Origin: Rhizobium sp. L51/94
GTDB lineage: Bacteria; Pseudomonadota; Alphaproteobacteria; Rhizobiales; Rhizobiaceae
Assembly: GCF_019355555.1 (NCBI RefSeq)
Contig: NZ_CP072141.1
Location: 2,164,001 to 2,228,000, forward strand
Reading direction: 5' to 3'
Length of the DNA: 64,000 nucleotides
Shown: in pieces, positions 35,035 through 44,550 of the stretch
Position numbering within the stretch: position 1 is the stretch's first letter
Layout of the letters: each line of letters opens with the position of its first letter
Notes under the pieces: model-generated
The model's input: the letters and a program-made list of their open reading frames with translations, nothing else
The model's database searches: none
What the model was told of the DNA's origin: nothing
Made by a program: the position numbers and the translations under genes

Positions 35035-36060
35035 ATGTTGAATTTGAAAATCCGCACCCTCTGCCTGAGCGCAGGCCTGGTCGTCACCATGACGGCTTCG
35101 GCCATAGCTGCCGACATCACCGGCGCTGGTTCGAGCTTCATCGCTCCGGTTCTGTCCAAGTGGGCCGAGGGTTACAAGGCTGCAACCAACAACTCCGTCA
35201 ACTACCAGTCGGTTGGTTCGGGCGCCGGCATCAAGCAGCTCCTCGACAAGACCATCATCTTCGGCGCTTCGGACAAGCCGATGAGCGACGCAGATCTCGA
35301 GAAGAACGGCATTGCCCAGTTCCCGATGATCTCCGGCGGCATCGTCGTTTCCTATAACGTCGAAGGCGTAAAGCCGGGCGAACTCATTCTCGACGGCACG
35401 ACGCTCGCCGACATCTTCCTCGGCAAGATTGCCAAGTGGGACGATGCTGCGATCAAGGCTCTCAACCCCAACGTAAAGCTGCCTTCCACGGCGATCTCCG
35501 TCGTTTACCGCGCTGACAGCTCTGGCACGACCTTCAACTTCACCGACTACCTCTCGAAGGTTTCACCGGATTGGAAGTCGAAAGTTGGTTCCAACACGGC
35601 TGTTGAATGGCCGGTCGGCTTCGGCGCCAAGGGTTCGGAAGGCGTTTCCACAACCGTCAACCAGACGGCTGGTTCGATCTCCTACGTTGAATACTCGTAT
35701 GTCGTCGCCAACCACATCGGTTTCGCGAAGATGAAGAATTCCGCCGGCAAGGTTATCGAGCCTAGCCTGGAAACCTTCAAGGCTGCTGCTTCGAACGCCG
35801 ATTGGGCACATGCCAAGAACTTCAACCTGATCCTCACAAACCAGCCGGGTGAAAACAGCTGGCCGATTGCAGCGTCTACCTGGGTCATGCTTTACAAGAA
35901 GCCTGCCGATCCTGCTGCAAACGCAGAAGCCCTGAAGTTCTTCAAGTGGGCCTACGAGAAGGGCCAGAAGTCGGCGACCGACATGTCCTACCTTGCTGTT
36001 CCGGAATCGGTTGCCAAGGTCGTGGAAGAGTCCTGGAAGAAAGACTTCGGCACCAAGTAA
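35035..36060 (+). CDS. pstS: Phosphate ABC transporter substrate-binding protein
   Basis: PstS captures phosphate in the periplasm and delivers it to the PstCA channel. The 341-residue precursor has a signal peptide with the core [17 protein letters not shown], cleaved near residue 25. Ligand-binding loops are recognisable: [43 protein letters not shown] and [17 protein letters not shown], where Ser, Gly, Asp and Arg residues contact phosphate. ATG 35035 is selected because it starts the signal peptide. A Pho box precedes it, and a strong hairpin separates it from pstC. Confidence 0.96.
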   Translation: MLNLKIRTLCLSAGLVVTMTASAIAADITGAGSSFIAPVLSKWAEGYKAATNNSVNYQSVGSGAGIKQLLDKTIIFGASDKPMSDADLEKNGIAQFPMISGGIVVSYNVEGVKPGELILDGTTLADIFLGKIAKWDDAAIKALNPNVKLPSTAISVVYRADSSGTTFNFTDYLSKVSPDWKSKVGSNTAVEWPVGFGAKGSEGVSTTVNQTAGSISYVEYSYVVANHIGFAKMKNSAGKVIEPSLETFKAAASNADWAHAKNFNLILTNQPGENSWPIAASTWVMLYKKPADPAANAEALKFFKWAYEKGQKSATDMSYLAVPESVAKVVEESWKKDFGTK

Positions 36061-36083
36061 TCTGTGCTGACTGAAAAACGAGC

Positions 36084-36110
36084 GGCGGACAGGGTATTGC
36101 CCTGTCCGCC
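36084..36110 (+). terminator. Hairpin between pstS and pstC
   Basis: GGCGGACAGGG and CCCTGTCCGCC form a perfect 11-bp stem with a five-base loop, followed by TTTAATG. In binding-protein operons such hairpins act as partial terminators or 3-prime stabilisers that raise binding-protein over permease levels. Confidence 0.7.
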
Positions 36111-36136
36111 TTTAATGACAGGACAAGGAGAAAGCG

Positions 36137-37108
36137 ATGGCTGATGCGACTCAGACGGCTGGATTCCAGACCATGGAAACCTCCGCCGTCACCAGAAAAT
36201 TCCGGACGCAGGATCGGATTTTCTATTTCATGACGCTCAGCTCGGCTTCTTTTGTCGTGCTTCTGCTGCTGGCAATCCTGACCGTTCTGGTCGTGGATGC
36301 CTTGCCAACATTCCAGGCCTTCGGTTTCTCGTTCCTCTGGGGCACAAGGTGGAGCGCTCCCCTGGAGATTTACGGAGCGGTGCCCGCCCTGGTCGGCACG
36401 CTGGTGAGTTCGCTCATCGCGATGCTGATTGCAGTTCCGCTGGGCATTGGTATCGCCATCTTCCTGACCGAGCTTTGCCCCGGCAGCCTGCGGCGCCCGA
36501 TCAGCACCGCCATTGAGCTCTTGGCCGGCGTTCCCTCGATCATCTACGGCATCGTCGGTCTGTTCATGATCGTGCCGCTGATGCAGACTTATGTCCTCCC
36601 ATTCCTCATGAACACCGTTGGCCAGGTGCCGCTGATCGGGTCGCTCTTCCAGCCACCTGCACCGGGCGTCGGCCTTTTGACGGCAAGCCTCGTGCTGGCC
36701 ATCATGATCCTGCCGTTCATCACGGCGATTGCCCGCGACGTCTTCACCACCGTGCCGCCGATGCTGCGTGAATCCGCGTACGGCATGGGCATGAGCACCT
36801 GGGAAGTGGCGCGCAACATCCTGATACCCTACACACGCCGCGGTCTCGTCGGCGGCATCATGCTCGGCCTTGGGCGTGCGCTCGGCGAAACCATGGCCGT
36901 CACCTTCGTTGTCGGCTCCGTCAGCCGCCTGCAGTCGTCGATCATCTCGCCGTCGACCACCATTTCCGCCCAGATCGCCAATAATTTCGGCGACGCCGAC
37001 GGTCTGCAATTTTCGAGCCTGATGGCACTCGGCCTGCTCCTGTTCGTCCTTTCCTTCTGCGTGCTTGCAGTGGCGAGATGGATGATCGGCCGCGTCGACT
37101 CGTTTTGA
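36137..37108 (+). CDS. pstC: Phosphate ABC transporter permease PstC
   Basis: A 323-residue inner membrane permease with six main helices. The first helix is at about 28-55; the ABC-permease EAA loop is seen in PPMLRESAYGMGMSTWEVARNILIPYTRRGLVGGIMLGLGRALGETMAV. Length and pattern match the standard short PstC, whereas the copy I know from rhizobial pst-phoUB operons carries a longer N-terminal region. AAGGAG lies six bases before the ATG. It pairs with PstA as the channel. Confidence 0.94.
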   Translation: MADATQTAGFQTMETSAVTRKFRTQDRIFYFMTLSSASFVVLLLLAILTVLVVDALPTFQAFGFSFLWGTRWSAPLEIYGAVPALVGTLVSSLIAMLIAVPLGIGIAIFLTELCPGSLRRPISTAIELLAGVPSIIYGIVGLFMIVPLMQTYVLPFLMNTVGQVPLIGSLFQPPAPGVGLLTASLVLAIMILPFITAIARDVFTTVPPMLRESAYGMGMSTWEVARNILIPYTRRGLVGGIMLGLGRALGETMAVTFVVGSVSRLQSSIISPSTTISAQIANNFGDADGLQFSSLMALGLLLFVLSFCVLAVARWMIGRVDSF

Positions 37109-37119
37109 GGAAGAAAGCC

Positions 37120-37971
37120 ATGGAAAACGCAATTCGTCAGAGGATCATCTCGCGCCGCCATATGACGAACCAGGTCATGATGGCCTTGTCGTTTCTCGCT
37201 GCCATCCTCGGCATACTGTTCCTGAGCGTCATCCTCGTGACCTTGGTTTATCGAGGTGTCACGGCACTCAGCCTCGACGTGTTTACGATGTCGATCCCGG
37301 CCCAGGGCTCGCGCGGCGGCCTGCTGAACGCCATATACGGTACCTTCATCGTGACCGGTCTGGCGACCCTGCTGGCAGCACCGATCGGCATTCTTGCCGG
37401 CACCTACCTGGTAGAATTCGCCAACGGCAGCAAGCTTGCCGAGGTCGCCAAGTTCATCAACGACATCCTGCTCTCCGCACCCTCGATCATCATCGGCGTG
37501 TTCGTCTACGGTGTCGTGGTCGTGCCGATGCATGGGAACTCCGCCATCGCCGGCATCCTTGCATTGGCGCTCATCGCGCTCCCGGTCATCAACCGCACGA
37601 CGCAGGACATGCTTCTGCTGGTGCCGAACTCGCTTCGTGAAGCAACGGCGGCCCTTGGCGCGCCACGCTGGAAAGCGATGACGACTGTGATATACAAGTC
37701 TGCCTGGTCGGGCATCCTGACGGGCATCCTGCTGGCCGTTGCCCGTATCAGTGGTGAGACCGCGCCGCTGCTGTTTACGGCCGGCTATAGCAAGTTCATG
37801 CAGGGGGGACTGACCGGTCCGATCGCCACGCTGCCGGTTGCCATCAACACGCTGGCCGCTGATGCCGGTGAGGATCTGAAGCAATTGGCCTGGGCAGGCG
37901 CGCTGATCATCACTGTCGCCATTCTGGCCCTCAATATCATTGCCCGTTTTCTGAGTGGGCGCCGCCAGTGA
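37120..37971 (+). CDS. pstA: Phosphate ABC transporter permease PstA
   Basis: A 283-residue permease partner of PstC with six helices. The EAA loop reads [54 protein letters not shown], typical of PstA. ATG 37120 follows GAGGAAG and yields the usual [14 protein letters not shown] start; the frame is open back to 37078 inside the end of pstC. It lies 11 bases after pstC and its stop overlaps a possible GTG of pstB. Confidence 0.94.
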   Translation: MENAIRQRIISRRHMTNQVMMALSFLAAILGILFLSVILVTLVYRGVTALSLDVFTMSIPAQGSRGGLLNAIYGTFIVTGLATLLAAPIGILAGTYLVEFANGSKLAEVAKFINDILLSAPSIIIGVFVYGVVVVPMHGNSAIAGILALALIALPVINRTTQDMLLLVPNSLREATAALGAPRWKAMTTVIYKSAWSGILTGILLAVARISGETAPLLFTAGYSKFMQGGLTGPIATLPVAINTLAADAGEDLKQLAWAGALIITVAILALNIIARFLSGRRQ

Positions 37972-38000
37972 CGCAGCCGCCGAACGATAGGAATAAGACC

Positions 38001-38837
38001 ATGAACATGAGCGACAACAATTTCCTGAGCGTTAACGCACAGTCGGGCAAGGGCGCAGTCTCCGCTTCGGATATTGGTGACCTTCCGAAGCTCGATGTGA
38101 AGAACCTCGATTTCACCTATCAGAACGGCCATCGCGTTCTGAAGGGTGTGAACATGAGCATCAGCAAGAATGCCGTGACGGCGTTCATCGGTCCTTCGGG
38201 CTGCGGAAAGTCCACGCTGCTGCGCACCTTCAACCGCATGTATGATCTTTATCCGGGCCAGACGGCTTCTGGGGAGATCCTGCTGGACGGTCGCAACATA
38301 CTCAGCAAGGACGTCGATCTGAACGATCTGCGTGCCAAGGTCGGCATGGTGTTCCAGAAGCCGACGCCGTTCCCGATGTCGATCTATGAAAACGTCGCTT
38401 TTGGCATTCGTCTCTATGAGAAGATTTCCAAGGCGGAGATGGATGCGCGCGTCGAACAGGCGCTGACCGTCACGGCGCTGTGGGGCGAAGTGAAGGACAA
38501 GCTGCACCAGAGCGGCCTCGGGCTTTCCGGCGGCCAGCAGCAGCGTCTCTGCATCGCCCGCGCCATCGCCGTGAAACCATCCGTCCTGCTGTTGGACGAA
38601 CCGACATCGGCACTCGATCCGATCTCGACTGCCAAGATCGAGGAACTGGTTGCGCAATTGAAGGGCGATTTCACCATCGTCATCGTCACGCACAACATGC
38701 AGCAGGCCAGCCGTATCTCCGACAAGACCGCCTTCATGTATCTCGGCGACCTGATCGAATACGGCGCCACCGACCAGATCTTCCAGGCGCCGAAGAACAA
38801 GCGTACCGAAGACTACATCACCGGCCGCTACGGCTGA
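38001..38837 (+). CDS. pstB: Phosphate ABC transporter ATPase PstB
   Basis: A 278-residue ATPase that powers phosphate import. All ABC motifs are present: Walker [10 protein letters not shown] at about 61-69, Q-loop [13 protein letters not shown], signature [15 protein letters not shown], Walker [13 protein letters not shown] and the His switch [11 protein letters not shown] 38001 has AGGAATAA seven bases upstream; a GTG at 37968 overlapping the pstA stop is the alternative and would add 11 residues. No phoU or phoB follows; an intrinsic terminator closes the operon. Confidence 0.96.
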   Translation: MNMSDNNFLSVNAQSGKGAVSASDIGDLPKLDVKNLDFTYQNGHRVLKGVNMSISKNAVTAFIGPSGCGKSTLLRTFNRMYDLYPGQTASGEILLDGRNILSKDVDLNDLRAKVGMVFQKPTPFPMSIYENVAFGIRLYEKISKAEMDARVEQALTVTALWGEVKDKLHQSGLGLSGGQQQRLCIARAIAVKPSVLLLDEPTSALDPISTAKIEELVAQLKGDFTIVIVTHNMQQASRISDKTAFMYLGDLIEYGATDQIFQAPKNKRTEDYITGRYG

Positions 38838-38860
38838 TATTTGCCTTTATCGTATTGCAG

Positions 38861-38891
38861 ATGGCGCTCCGCAAGGGGCGCCATTTTTGTT
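38861..38891 (+). terminator. Intrinsic terminator of the pst operon
   Basis: A 10-bp stem (ATGGCGCTCC / GGGGCGCCAT, one G-U pair) with a GCAA tetraloop is followed by TTTTTGTTT, 23 bases after the pstB stop. Confidence 0.88.
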
Positions 38892-38992
38892 TGGATTTTG
38901 CAGCCAGTCGTCGACCACTGTGCACTCGCCCTCGAAAATGCTGCAGGTTGCATTTCAGTCGTGCTGCGTTATCATCTATGTAAAGTGGGATC

Positions 38993-39325
38993 ATGGTAAT
39001 GGTAGAAGACAATATCGACCTGGGGTTGATCGCCAAACTCGTTCAGAAGAACAACGATGAGATGCGCGGTCTTCGCAGAGAGGTGGCCGACATCCGGACA
39101 CTATGCGTTCAAACATACGATTATCTGAACCGCAGCGATAGGCGTTACATGGAGCTACGCGACGATCTCGAGTTGATGATCAAAATGGAGGTAGGCGGCG
39201 CGATAACGCACGTCCACTCTGTCTTGGAGAACTCCCTGGTGCGTATCGAGGGAAAGATCGCCGATGTTTCTGTAAAAGTGGACGATCTCTCGGGCAGGAT
39301 CTTCGCAGCCGAAAATAAACATTAG
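38993..39325 (+). CDS. Coiled-coil hypothetical protein (110 aa)
   Basis: A 110-residue soluble protein, largely helical, with heptad-like patterning across DNIDLGLIAKLVQKNNDEMRGLRREVADIRTL and again in LRDDLELMIKMEVGG and EGKIADVSVKVDDLSGRI. No enzyme motif, signal peptide or membrane helix is seen. The alternative ATG at 38999 is close enough that the true start is uncertain. It follows the pst terminator and converges on the P450 gene. The layout resembles small coiled-coil proteins seen in other rhizobia, function unknown. Confidence 0.62.
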   Translation: MVMVEDNIDLGLIAKLVQKNNDEMRGLRREVADIRTLCVQTYDYLNRSDRRYMELRDDLELMIKMEVGGAITHVHSVLENSLVRIEGKIADVSVKVDDLSGRIFAAENKH

Positions 39326-39344
39326 CTGATAGCTAAAATCCCGC

Positions 39345-40589
39345 TCACCAGCGCAAATCCAGCCGCTCCAGCCCATGGAAATGGTAGACGTCCTTGACCA
39401 CCGGCGTCTTTGCCAGCCGCAATCCCGGCAGCCGCTCGAACAGGATCGGCAGTGCGATATTGAGCTCGAGGCGGGCAAGCGGTGCACCGATGCAAAAATG
39501 GATACCGGCGCCGAAGGAGAGGTTGGGCGCTTCGCGGCGGTCGGGCTTGAATGTCAGCGGGTCGGAGAACTTTTTCGGGTCAAGGTTGGCGGCAGCAAGG
39601 ATAATCGCCACCTTGTCGCCGCGCTGGAAGGTGACGCCATCGATTTCGGCAGTCTCCAGTGCCCAGCGCTGGAAGATGTGCACCGGCGCGCAGAGTCTGA
39701 GTGTTTCCTCGACGGTGCGCTCGGTCGCGGCTTCGTCGGCAAACAGCGTCTCCGGGGGCAGCCCGCATTCGAGGATCACACGAACCGAATTGCCGATCTG
39801 ATGGACGGTTGCCTCGTGGCCGGCGTTGAGGAGCACAATCGTCGTCGACACCAGTTCCTCGTCGGTGAGATACTGGCCCTTGTGCTCCGTGGTGATCATG
39901 TGGCTCAGCAGGTCGTCGCGGGGCTCGGCGCGCCGCTCCCGGATCACCGATCTGACATAGTCGGCAAATTCCTTTGCGGCCGTGTCTGCGGCATCTTCGT
40001 CTGCACGCGTCCTGCCAAACATGTACATGCGCACATAGGCATGCGACCATTTCAGCAGCTGCGGCCCCATCTCGTCGGGAATGCCGATCATCCGGGCGAT
40101 CATCGTCACCGGAATGATGTCGGCAAAGGCCGTGAGCAGCTCTACTTCGCCGTTTCCCGCAAAATTGTCTATCAGCCCGTTTGCCAGTTCTGCAATTTCC
40201 GGCTTCATCTTCTCGACGTGGCGCGACACGAAGGCCCGATTGATCAGCGTCCGCAGTCGCGTGTGCTCCGGGGGCTCTATCTCCAGCAGCGAATGCAGCT
40301 CGGCGGCGTCGAAGTTGCGCAGATGGGGCAGCGGTTCGGCGAGACCGATCTCGGCACGGCTCGCGACGTGCAGGATCTGGCGGCCGAAGCGACGATCCCG
40401 CAAAAGAGCGTTCACGTGATCGTAGCCAGTGACCGTCCAGAGCTTCTGCTCCTCCCAATAGAAGGTCGGACACTGCTCGTGCAGCGCCGCATAGACGGCG
40501 TTCGGATTGCTATAGAATGCGGGATCTTTGCCATCGAGAGAAACGTGGCGGGTAGCAGGATCGATACGGAGCATGGGAGGGATCATCAT
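39345..40589 (-). CDS. Bacterial cytochrome P450
   Basis: A 414-residue soluble P450. The heme ligand is Cys366 in LSFGAGIHFCIGAPLARLE; the I-helix oxygen-activation motif is LLNAGHEATV at about 253-262, with Glu in the acid position where many P450s have Asp or Glu; the ExxR pair is EETLR at about 294-298. The sequence resembles the CYP107/P450cam-like bacterial classes, but the subfamily and substrate are not determinable here. No ferredoxin or reductase gene is adjacent, so electrons must come from partners elsewhere. Confidence 0.92.
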   Translation of the reverse strand: MMIPPMLRIDPATRHVSLDGKDPAFYSNPNAVYAALHEQCPTFYWEEQKLWTVTGYDHVNALLRDRRFGRQILHVASRAEIGLAEPLPHLRNFDAAELHSLLEIEPPEHTRLRTLINRAFVSRHVEKMKPEIAELANGLIDNFAGNGEVELLTAFADIIPVTMIARMIGIPDEMGPQLLKWSHAYVRMYMFGRTRADEDAADTAAKEFADYVRSVIRERRAEPRDDLLSHMITTEHKGQYLTDEELVSTTIVLLNAGHEATVHQIGNSVRVILECGLPPETLFADEAATERTVEETLRLCAPVHIFQRWALETAEIDGVTFQRGDKVAIILAAANLDPKKFSDPLTFKPDRREAPNLSFGAGIHFCIGAPLARLELNIALPILFERLPGLRLAKTPVVKDVYHFHGLERLDLRW

Positions 40590-40646
40590 GATACTGGCAT
40601 TAGCCCAAACCGGCGTGCACGGGAAGCGCGTCGGCGCCCCTTTATC

Positions 40647-41900
40647 CTAGTTTCGCGCCAGTGTGCCGATCCGTTGCAGCGCCTGGATCTGGTCGTCGAC
40701 CGTAGGCACCAGTTCGCCGGCTTCCTGTTCGCTGGACGCGCTAATTGCGCTTTCGGTGGCAGCCTCGCTGAAGACCACGGTGCAATTGCGTCCCGCTCGC
40801 TTGGCGGCGTAAAGCGCCCGGTCCGCAGCCCCGGTGAGCTTGTCCCAGTCTGCGGCCTCGGCAGTCGCGAGTGCCACGCCGACGCTGACGCTGGCATTGA
40901 CGGCAGCTCCCTCGATCTGCAAAGGCACCCTGCAAAATTCGCTGCGGATCGTTTCCGCCACCGCTTCGGCCTCCGTCTGGTCTGTCACGGTGATGAAAGC
41001 CATGAATTCCTCGCCGCCCATGCGACCGAGGGCGCCGCCGCGCGGAAGGCACTTTCGAGTGATGGTGACGAATTCGCACAGCACCTGGTCGCCGGTTTGG
41101 TGGCCATAGCGGTCGTTGATGCTCTTGAAGTGATCGAGATCGAACAGCAGGGCGGCAATCCGCCGAGACGGCGACGTCGTCTCGCGTCGGAGCAGCCCGA
41201 AGAATTCCAGCAGCCCGCGCCGGTTGAAGGCCGAGGTCAGCGAATCGTTCAGCGACAATGCGCGCCAGCGTCGCTGCGACCGCTGGACCAGCACATGGCC
41301 GGTCAGCGCGACAGCGATCGTGATCAGCAATGCGTTCACCACTACCGTAACTGTGCGGTAGGTGACGGCCGTCTCTGGCGAGGGCCGGAAAACGACTGCC
41401 GAGAGTGCAATGACGAAGCACAGGGAGGCGAGCGTCATCAGCACGAAAGCCAGCGGCATGCGGGCCGCCTCGGGGCGGCTGGTCGCCGGACGGACGGCCG
41501 CGGCAAGGAGAGTTGCGCTGGCAGCGCTTGCCAGCAGGAAAAGGACAACGCGGTTGGCGAGATCGTCATGCACCCAGGGAAGACTGATGCCGATCAGCCA
41601 TATGGCCGGCGGCAGCAACGCGGTCCATTCCGGCCGGCGCTTGTCGAACAGGCTGAAGCCGGCGATCCAGGCGCTCTGGCCGAGGAAGGTGAGTACGTTG
41701 CCGAGATCGATTGTGAGAACATTGGGCATCACGCCCTGCAGGCTGATCAGCGCGTAGCCGACTGCGCGCAGGGCGAAGCCGATGGACCAGAGCAGGTAGA
41801 AGGACGATCTGCGGTCGCTGCGCCAGGCGAAAAACAAGACTACGGCAAGCGTCGTCGCTTCCGAACACCAGATCGTCAATCCCGTCGTGATATTGAACAC
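40647..41900 (-). CDS. Membrane-bound diguanylate cyclase (GGDEF)
   Basis: A 417-residue protein with about six N-terminal membrane helices (roughly 10-190) and a C-terminal GGDEF domain making cyclic di-GMP. The domain has DSLTSAFNRRGLLEF, FDLDHFKSINDRYGHQTGDQVL and the active-site GRMGGEEF motif, followed by VSVGVALA and AADRALYAAKRAGRN. The position of the RxxD product-inhibition site reads PRGG, so feedback control is probably absent. GTG 41900 with GGAG 11 bases upstream is preferred over ATG 41939. No EAL domain. It diverges from clpP. Confidence 0.86.
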   Translation of the reverse strand: MFNITTGLTIWCSEATTLAVVLFFAWRSDRRSSFYLLWSIGFALRAVGYALISLQGVMPNVLTIDLGNVLTFLGQSAWIAGFSLFDKRRPEWTALLPPAIWLIGISLPWVHDDLANRVVLFLLASAASATLLAAAVRPATSRPEAARMPLAFVLMTLASLCFVIALSAVVFRPSPETAVTYRTVTVVVNALLITIAVALTGHVLVQRSQRRWRALSLNDSLTSAFNRRGLLEFFGLLRRETTSPSRRIAALLFDLDHFKSINDRYGHQTGDQVLCEFVTITRKCLPRGGALGRMGGEEFMAFITVTDQTEAEAVAETIRSEFCRVPLQIEGAAVNASVSVGVALATAEAADWDKLTGAADRALYAAKRAGRNCTVVFSEAATESAISASSEQEAGELVPTVDDQIQALQRIGTLARN

Positions 41901-42276
41901 AGGCTGCGCAACTCCATCTCGCGCAGTACCATGCCGCAAGAAACTGGCCAGCCGGTTAACGCGGACCGCAAATTACGCCCATCGGTCGTGGAATCGCGGC
42001 ACGGTTGCGTCAATACGGAGGCCTGGGATCGAACATTCATCGTTTCTTCACTCTGCCACGTCGAAAAGCTGTGGGCGGCCTCTGGCGTAACGCCGCCTTA
42101 ATAGCCATCTGTGACAAACAGCCGTAACTGCAGCCTGAACTTCATTCGCATCCGCTTCTTGACGTTATCCTCTGGCGCGTCTTGAAGTACAGGGCGGTGA
42201 CACTCTATGTAGGGGTGACGATTTTATTCGATTCCCGGTATTTCGCCGCCGGGTGCAAGTTTGACAGAGGACGCAC
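41901..42276. other. Intergenic region between the cyclase gene and clpP
   Basis: About 375 bases with no supported gene. It contains the promoter region for clpP on the plus strand, including the heat-shock-like element at 42181-42213, and the upstream region of the cyclase gene. Confidence 0.6.
42181..42213 (+). promoter_or_regulatory. clpP: Candidate RpoH (sigma-32) promoter of clpP
   Basis: CTTGAA (42181-42186) and TCTATGTAGG (42204-42213) are separated by 17 bases and match the alphaproteobacterial sigma-32 pattern CTTGAA-N17-CYTATNTNNG with one mismatch at the first base of the -10. The position, about 65 bases before the clpP start, is suitable. Confidence 0.5.
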
Positions 42277-42909
42277 ATGAGAAATCCAGTCGATACCGCA
42301 ATGGCTCTGGTCCCCATGGTTGTGGAGCAGACCAATCGGGGCGAACGGTCCTACGACATTTATTCGCGCCTTCTGAAAGAGCGCATCATCTTCATGACGG
42401 GTCAGGTCGAAGATCATATGGCGACGCTTGTCTGCGCGCAGCTGTTGTTCCTCGAGGCTGAGAACCCGAAGAAGGAGATTGCGATCTATATCAATTCTCC
42501 GGGCGGCGTCGTGACTGCCGGCATGGCAATCTATGACACCATGCAGTTCATCAAGCCGGCCGTATCGACCCTGTGCATCGGTCAGGCGGCATCGATGGGC
42601 TCGCTGCTGCTGGCGGCAGGGCATAAGGACATGCGCTTCACCACGCCGAATTCCCGCATCATGGTTCACCAGCCCTCCGGCGGTTTCCAAGGGCAGGCAT
42701 CGGACATCGAGCGCCACGCCCGCGACATCATCAAGATGAAGCGCCGCCTGAACGAGATCTATGAAAAGCATTGCGGCCGCACCTATGAGGAAGTCGAGCA
42801 GACACTCGATCGCGACCACTTCATGACCGCCGAAGAGGCAAAGGACTGGGGTCTGGTCGACAAAGTCCTGACGTCGCGCGCCGAAATGGAATCAGACGCC
42901 GAAGCGTGA
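42277..42909 (+). CDS. clpP: ATP-dependent Clp protease proteolytic subunit
   Basis: A 210-residue serine peptidase that forms the double-heptamer chamber of ClpXP/ClpAP. The catalytic triad is Ser106 (GQAASMGS), His131 (IMVHQPSGG) and Asp180 (DRDHFM). The typical N-terminal propeptide-like [39 protein letters not shown] is present. AGGACGCAC precedes the ATG. The adjacent clpX and lon genes form the usual protease block. Confidence 0.97.
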   Translation: MRNPVDTAMALVPMVVEQTNRGERSYDIYSRLLKERIIFMTGQVEDHMATLVCAQLLFLEAENPKKEIAIYINSPGGVVTAGMAIYDTMQFIKPAVSTLCIGQAASMGSLLLAAGHKDMRFTTPNSRIMVHQPSGGFQGQASDIERHARDIIKMKRRLNEIYEKHCGRTYEEVEQTLDRDHFMTAEEAKDWGLVDKVLTSRAEMESDAEA

Positions 42910-43212
42910 TTATTCGCGGGGCGGTGTCTTCTAAGCCACAGTTCTATCCCATTTGTGATCAACGAGGGGGTTTCAACTGCGGTAGAAGAAGCTAATAGTA
43001 GGCTTTAACGCTATGTTTTGATTTTATGACATAGCGTTCGGATTCGACGGGGAATTCGTTGCCGCCGTGGCCCGTGCAGTGTGCGGACCACGTTCAGTAC
43101 CCCTAGGAGCGCCTGAACCGGCTAAGCTCCAGTCCATGGAGTGGCGCAGGCGAGCGCAGAGAGTGGACCGCCATTTCGATTTGGAAATGCGGCGTGCTGG
43201 AAGGAAAGTGAT
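42910..43212. other. Spacer between clpP and clpX
   Basis: About 300 bases without a supported gene. The left half is AT-rich and contains an inverted repeat, AACGCTATGT at 43007-43016 and ACATAGCGTT at 43029-43038, a perfect 10-bp palindrome with a 12-base AT-rich centre and no T tract after it. Confidence 0.6.
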
Positions 43213-44490
43213 ATGAGCAAAGTCAGCGGCAGCAACGGCGGTGACTCCAAGAACACCCTGTATTGTTCTTTCTGCGGCAAGAGCCAGCACGAAGTCCGGA
43301 AGCTTATCGCCGGACCGACGGTCTTCATCTGCGATGAATGCGTCGAGTTGTGCATGGACATCATCCGCGAGGAAAACAAATCCTCGATGGTCAAGTCCCG
43401 CGACGGCGTTCCCACGCCCCAGGACATCATAAAGGTCCTCGACGAATACGTGATTGGCCAGCGCCAGGCAAAGAAGATCCTCTCTGTCGCCGTCCACAAC
43501 CACTACAAGCGGCTGGCGCATTCTTCGAAGAATGGCGACATCGAATTGGCAAAGTCGAACATCCTGCTCGTTGGCCCGACGGGTTGCGGCAAGACTTACC
43601 TTGCCCAGACGCTCGCCCGGATCATCGACGTGCCCTTCACCATGGCTGATGCCACGACGCTGACGGAAGCCGGCTATGTCGGTGAAGACGTCGAGAACAT
43701 CATCCTGAAGCTTCTGCAGGCTGCCGACTACAACGTCGAGCGCGCCCAGCGCGGCATCGTGTATATCGACGAAGTCGACAAGATCTCGCGCAAGTCCGAC
43801 AACCCGTCGATCACCCGCGATGTATCGGGCGAGGGCGTGCAGCAGGCACTGCTGAAGATCATGGAAGGCACTGTCGCTTCCGTGCCTCCCCAGGGCGGTC
43901 GCAAGCATCCCCAGCAGGAGTTCTTGCAGGTCGACACGACCAATATCCTGTTCATCTGCGGCGGTGCGTTTGCCGGTCTCGACAAGATCATCTCTGCGCG
44001 TGGCGAGAAGACCTCTATCGGCTTCGGCGCTTCGGTCAAGTCGCAGGACGATCGCCGCGTCGGTGAAGTGCTCCGCGAACTCGAGCCGGAAGACCTGGTC
44101 AAGTTCGGCCTGATCCCGGAATTCATCGGCCGCCTGCCTGTCTTGGCGACGTTGGAAGACCTGGACGCCGATGCGCTGATCCAGATCCTGTCCGAGCCCA
44201 AGAACGCGCTGGTGAAGCAGTATCAGCGGCTGTTCGAGATGGAAGACGTGGAACTCAACTTCCACGAGGACGCTCTTCGCGAAATCGCCCGCCGGGCAAT
44301 CACGCGAAAGACCGGCGCTCGTGGCCTGCGGTCGATCATGGAGAAGATCCTTCTCGACACGATGTTCGATCTGCCGGCACTCGAAGGTGTTCGCGAAGTT
44401 GTGATTTCAGACGAAGTCGTGCGCGGCTCCGCCCGGCCGTTGTACATCTATGCTGATCGTCCCGATGAGAAGGCCAATGTGTCGGCCTGA
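43213..44490 (+). CDS. clpX: ATP-dependent Clp protease ATPase subunit ClpX
   Basis: A 425-residue AAA+ unfoldase that feeds ClpP. The N-terminal zinc domain has the four cysteines Cys18, Cys21, Cys40 and Cys43 (LYCSFCGK and FICDEC). The AAA+ core has Walker A GPTGCGKT at 121-128, Walker [10 protein letters not shown] with Asp186-Glu187, and a [13 protein letters not shown] region. ATG 43213 is preferred, with GGAAGGAAAG upstream; the frame extends to 43141. A terminator lies after the stop. Confidence 0.97.
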   Translation: MSKVSGSNGGDSKNTLYCSFCGKSQHEVRKLIAGPTVFICDECVELCMDIIREENKSSMVKSRDGVPTPQDIIKVLDEYVIGQRQAKKILSVAVHNHYKRLAHSSKNGDIELAKSNILLVGPTGCGKTYLAQTLARIIDVPFTMADATTLTEAGYVGEDVENIILKLLQAADYNVERAQRGIVYIDEVDKISRKSDNPSITRDVSGEGVQQALLKIMEGTVASVPPQGGRKHPQQEFLQVDTTNILFICGGAFAGLDKIISARGEKTSIGFGASVKSQDDRRVGEVLRELEPEDLVKFGLIPEFIGRLPVLATLEDLDADALIQILSEPKNALVKQYQRLFEMEDVELNFHEDALREIARRAITRKTGARGLRSIMEKILLDTMFDLPALEGVREVVISDEVVRGSARPLYIYADRPDEKANVSA

Positions 44491-44517
44491 TGTCTGACGC
44501 AATAGTGCAGCAATCTT

Positions 44518-44550
44518 AAGGGGCTCGTCGGTGACGGGCTCCTTTCTGTT
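44518..44550 (+). terminator. Intrinsic terminator after clpX
   Basis: The stem AAGGGGCTCGTC / GACGGGCTCCTT (12 bp with two G-U pairs) has a three-base loop and ends in TTTCTGTTT, 28 bases after the clpX stop. Confidence 0.75.

Noticed and set aside
39375..42101. Plus-strand open frame of 908 codons opposite the P450 and cyclase genes
   Set aside because: It spans two conserved genes and their gap, has no domain and no start signal, and is an antisense shadow.
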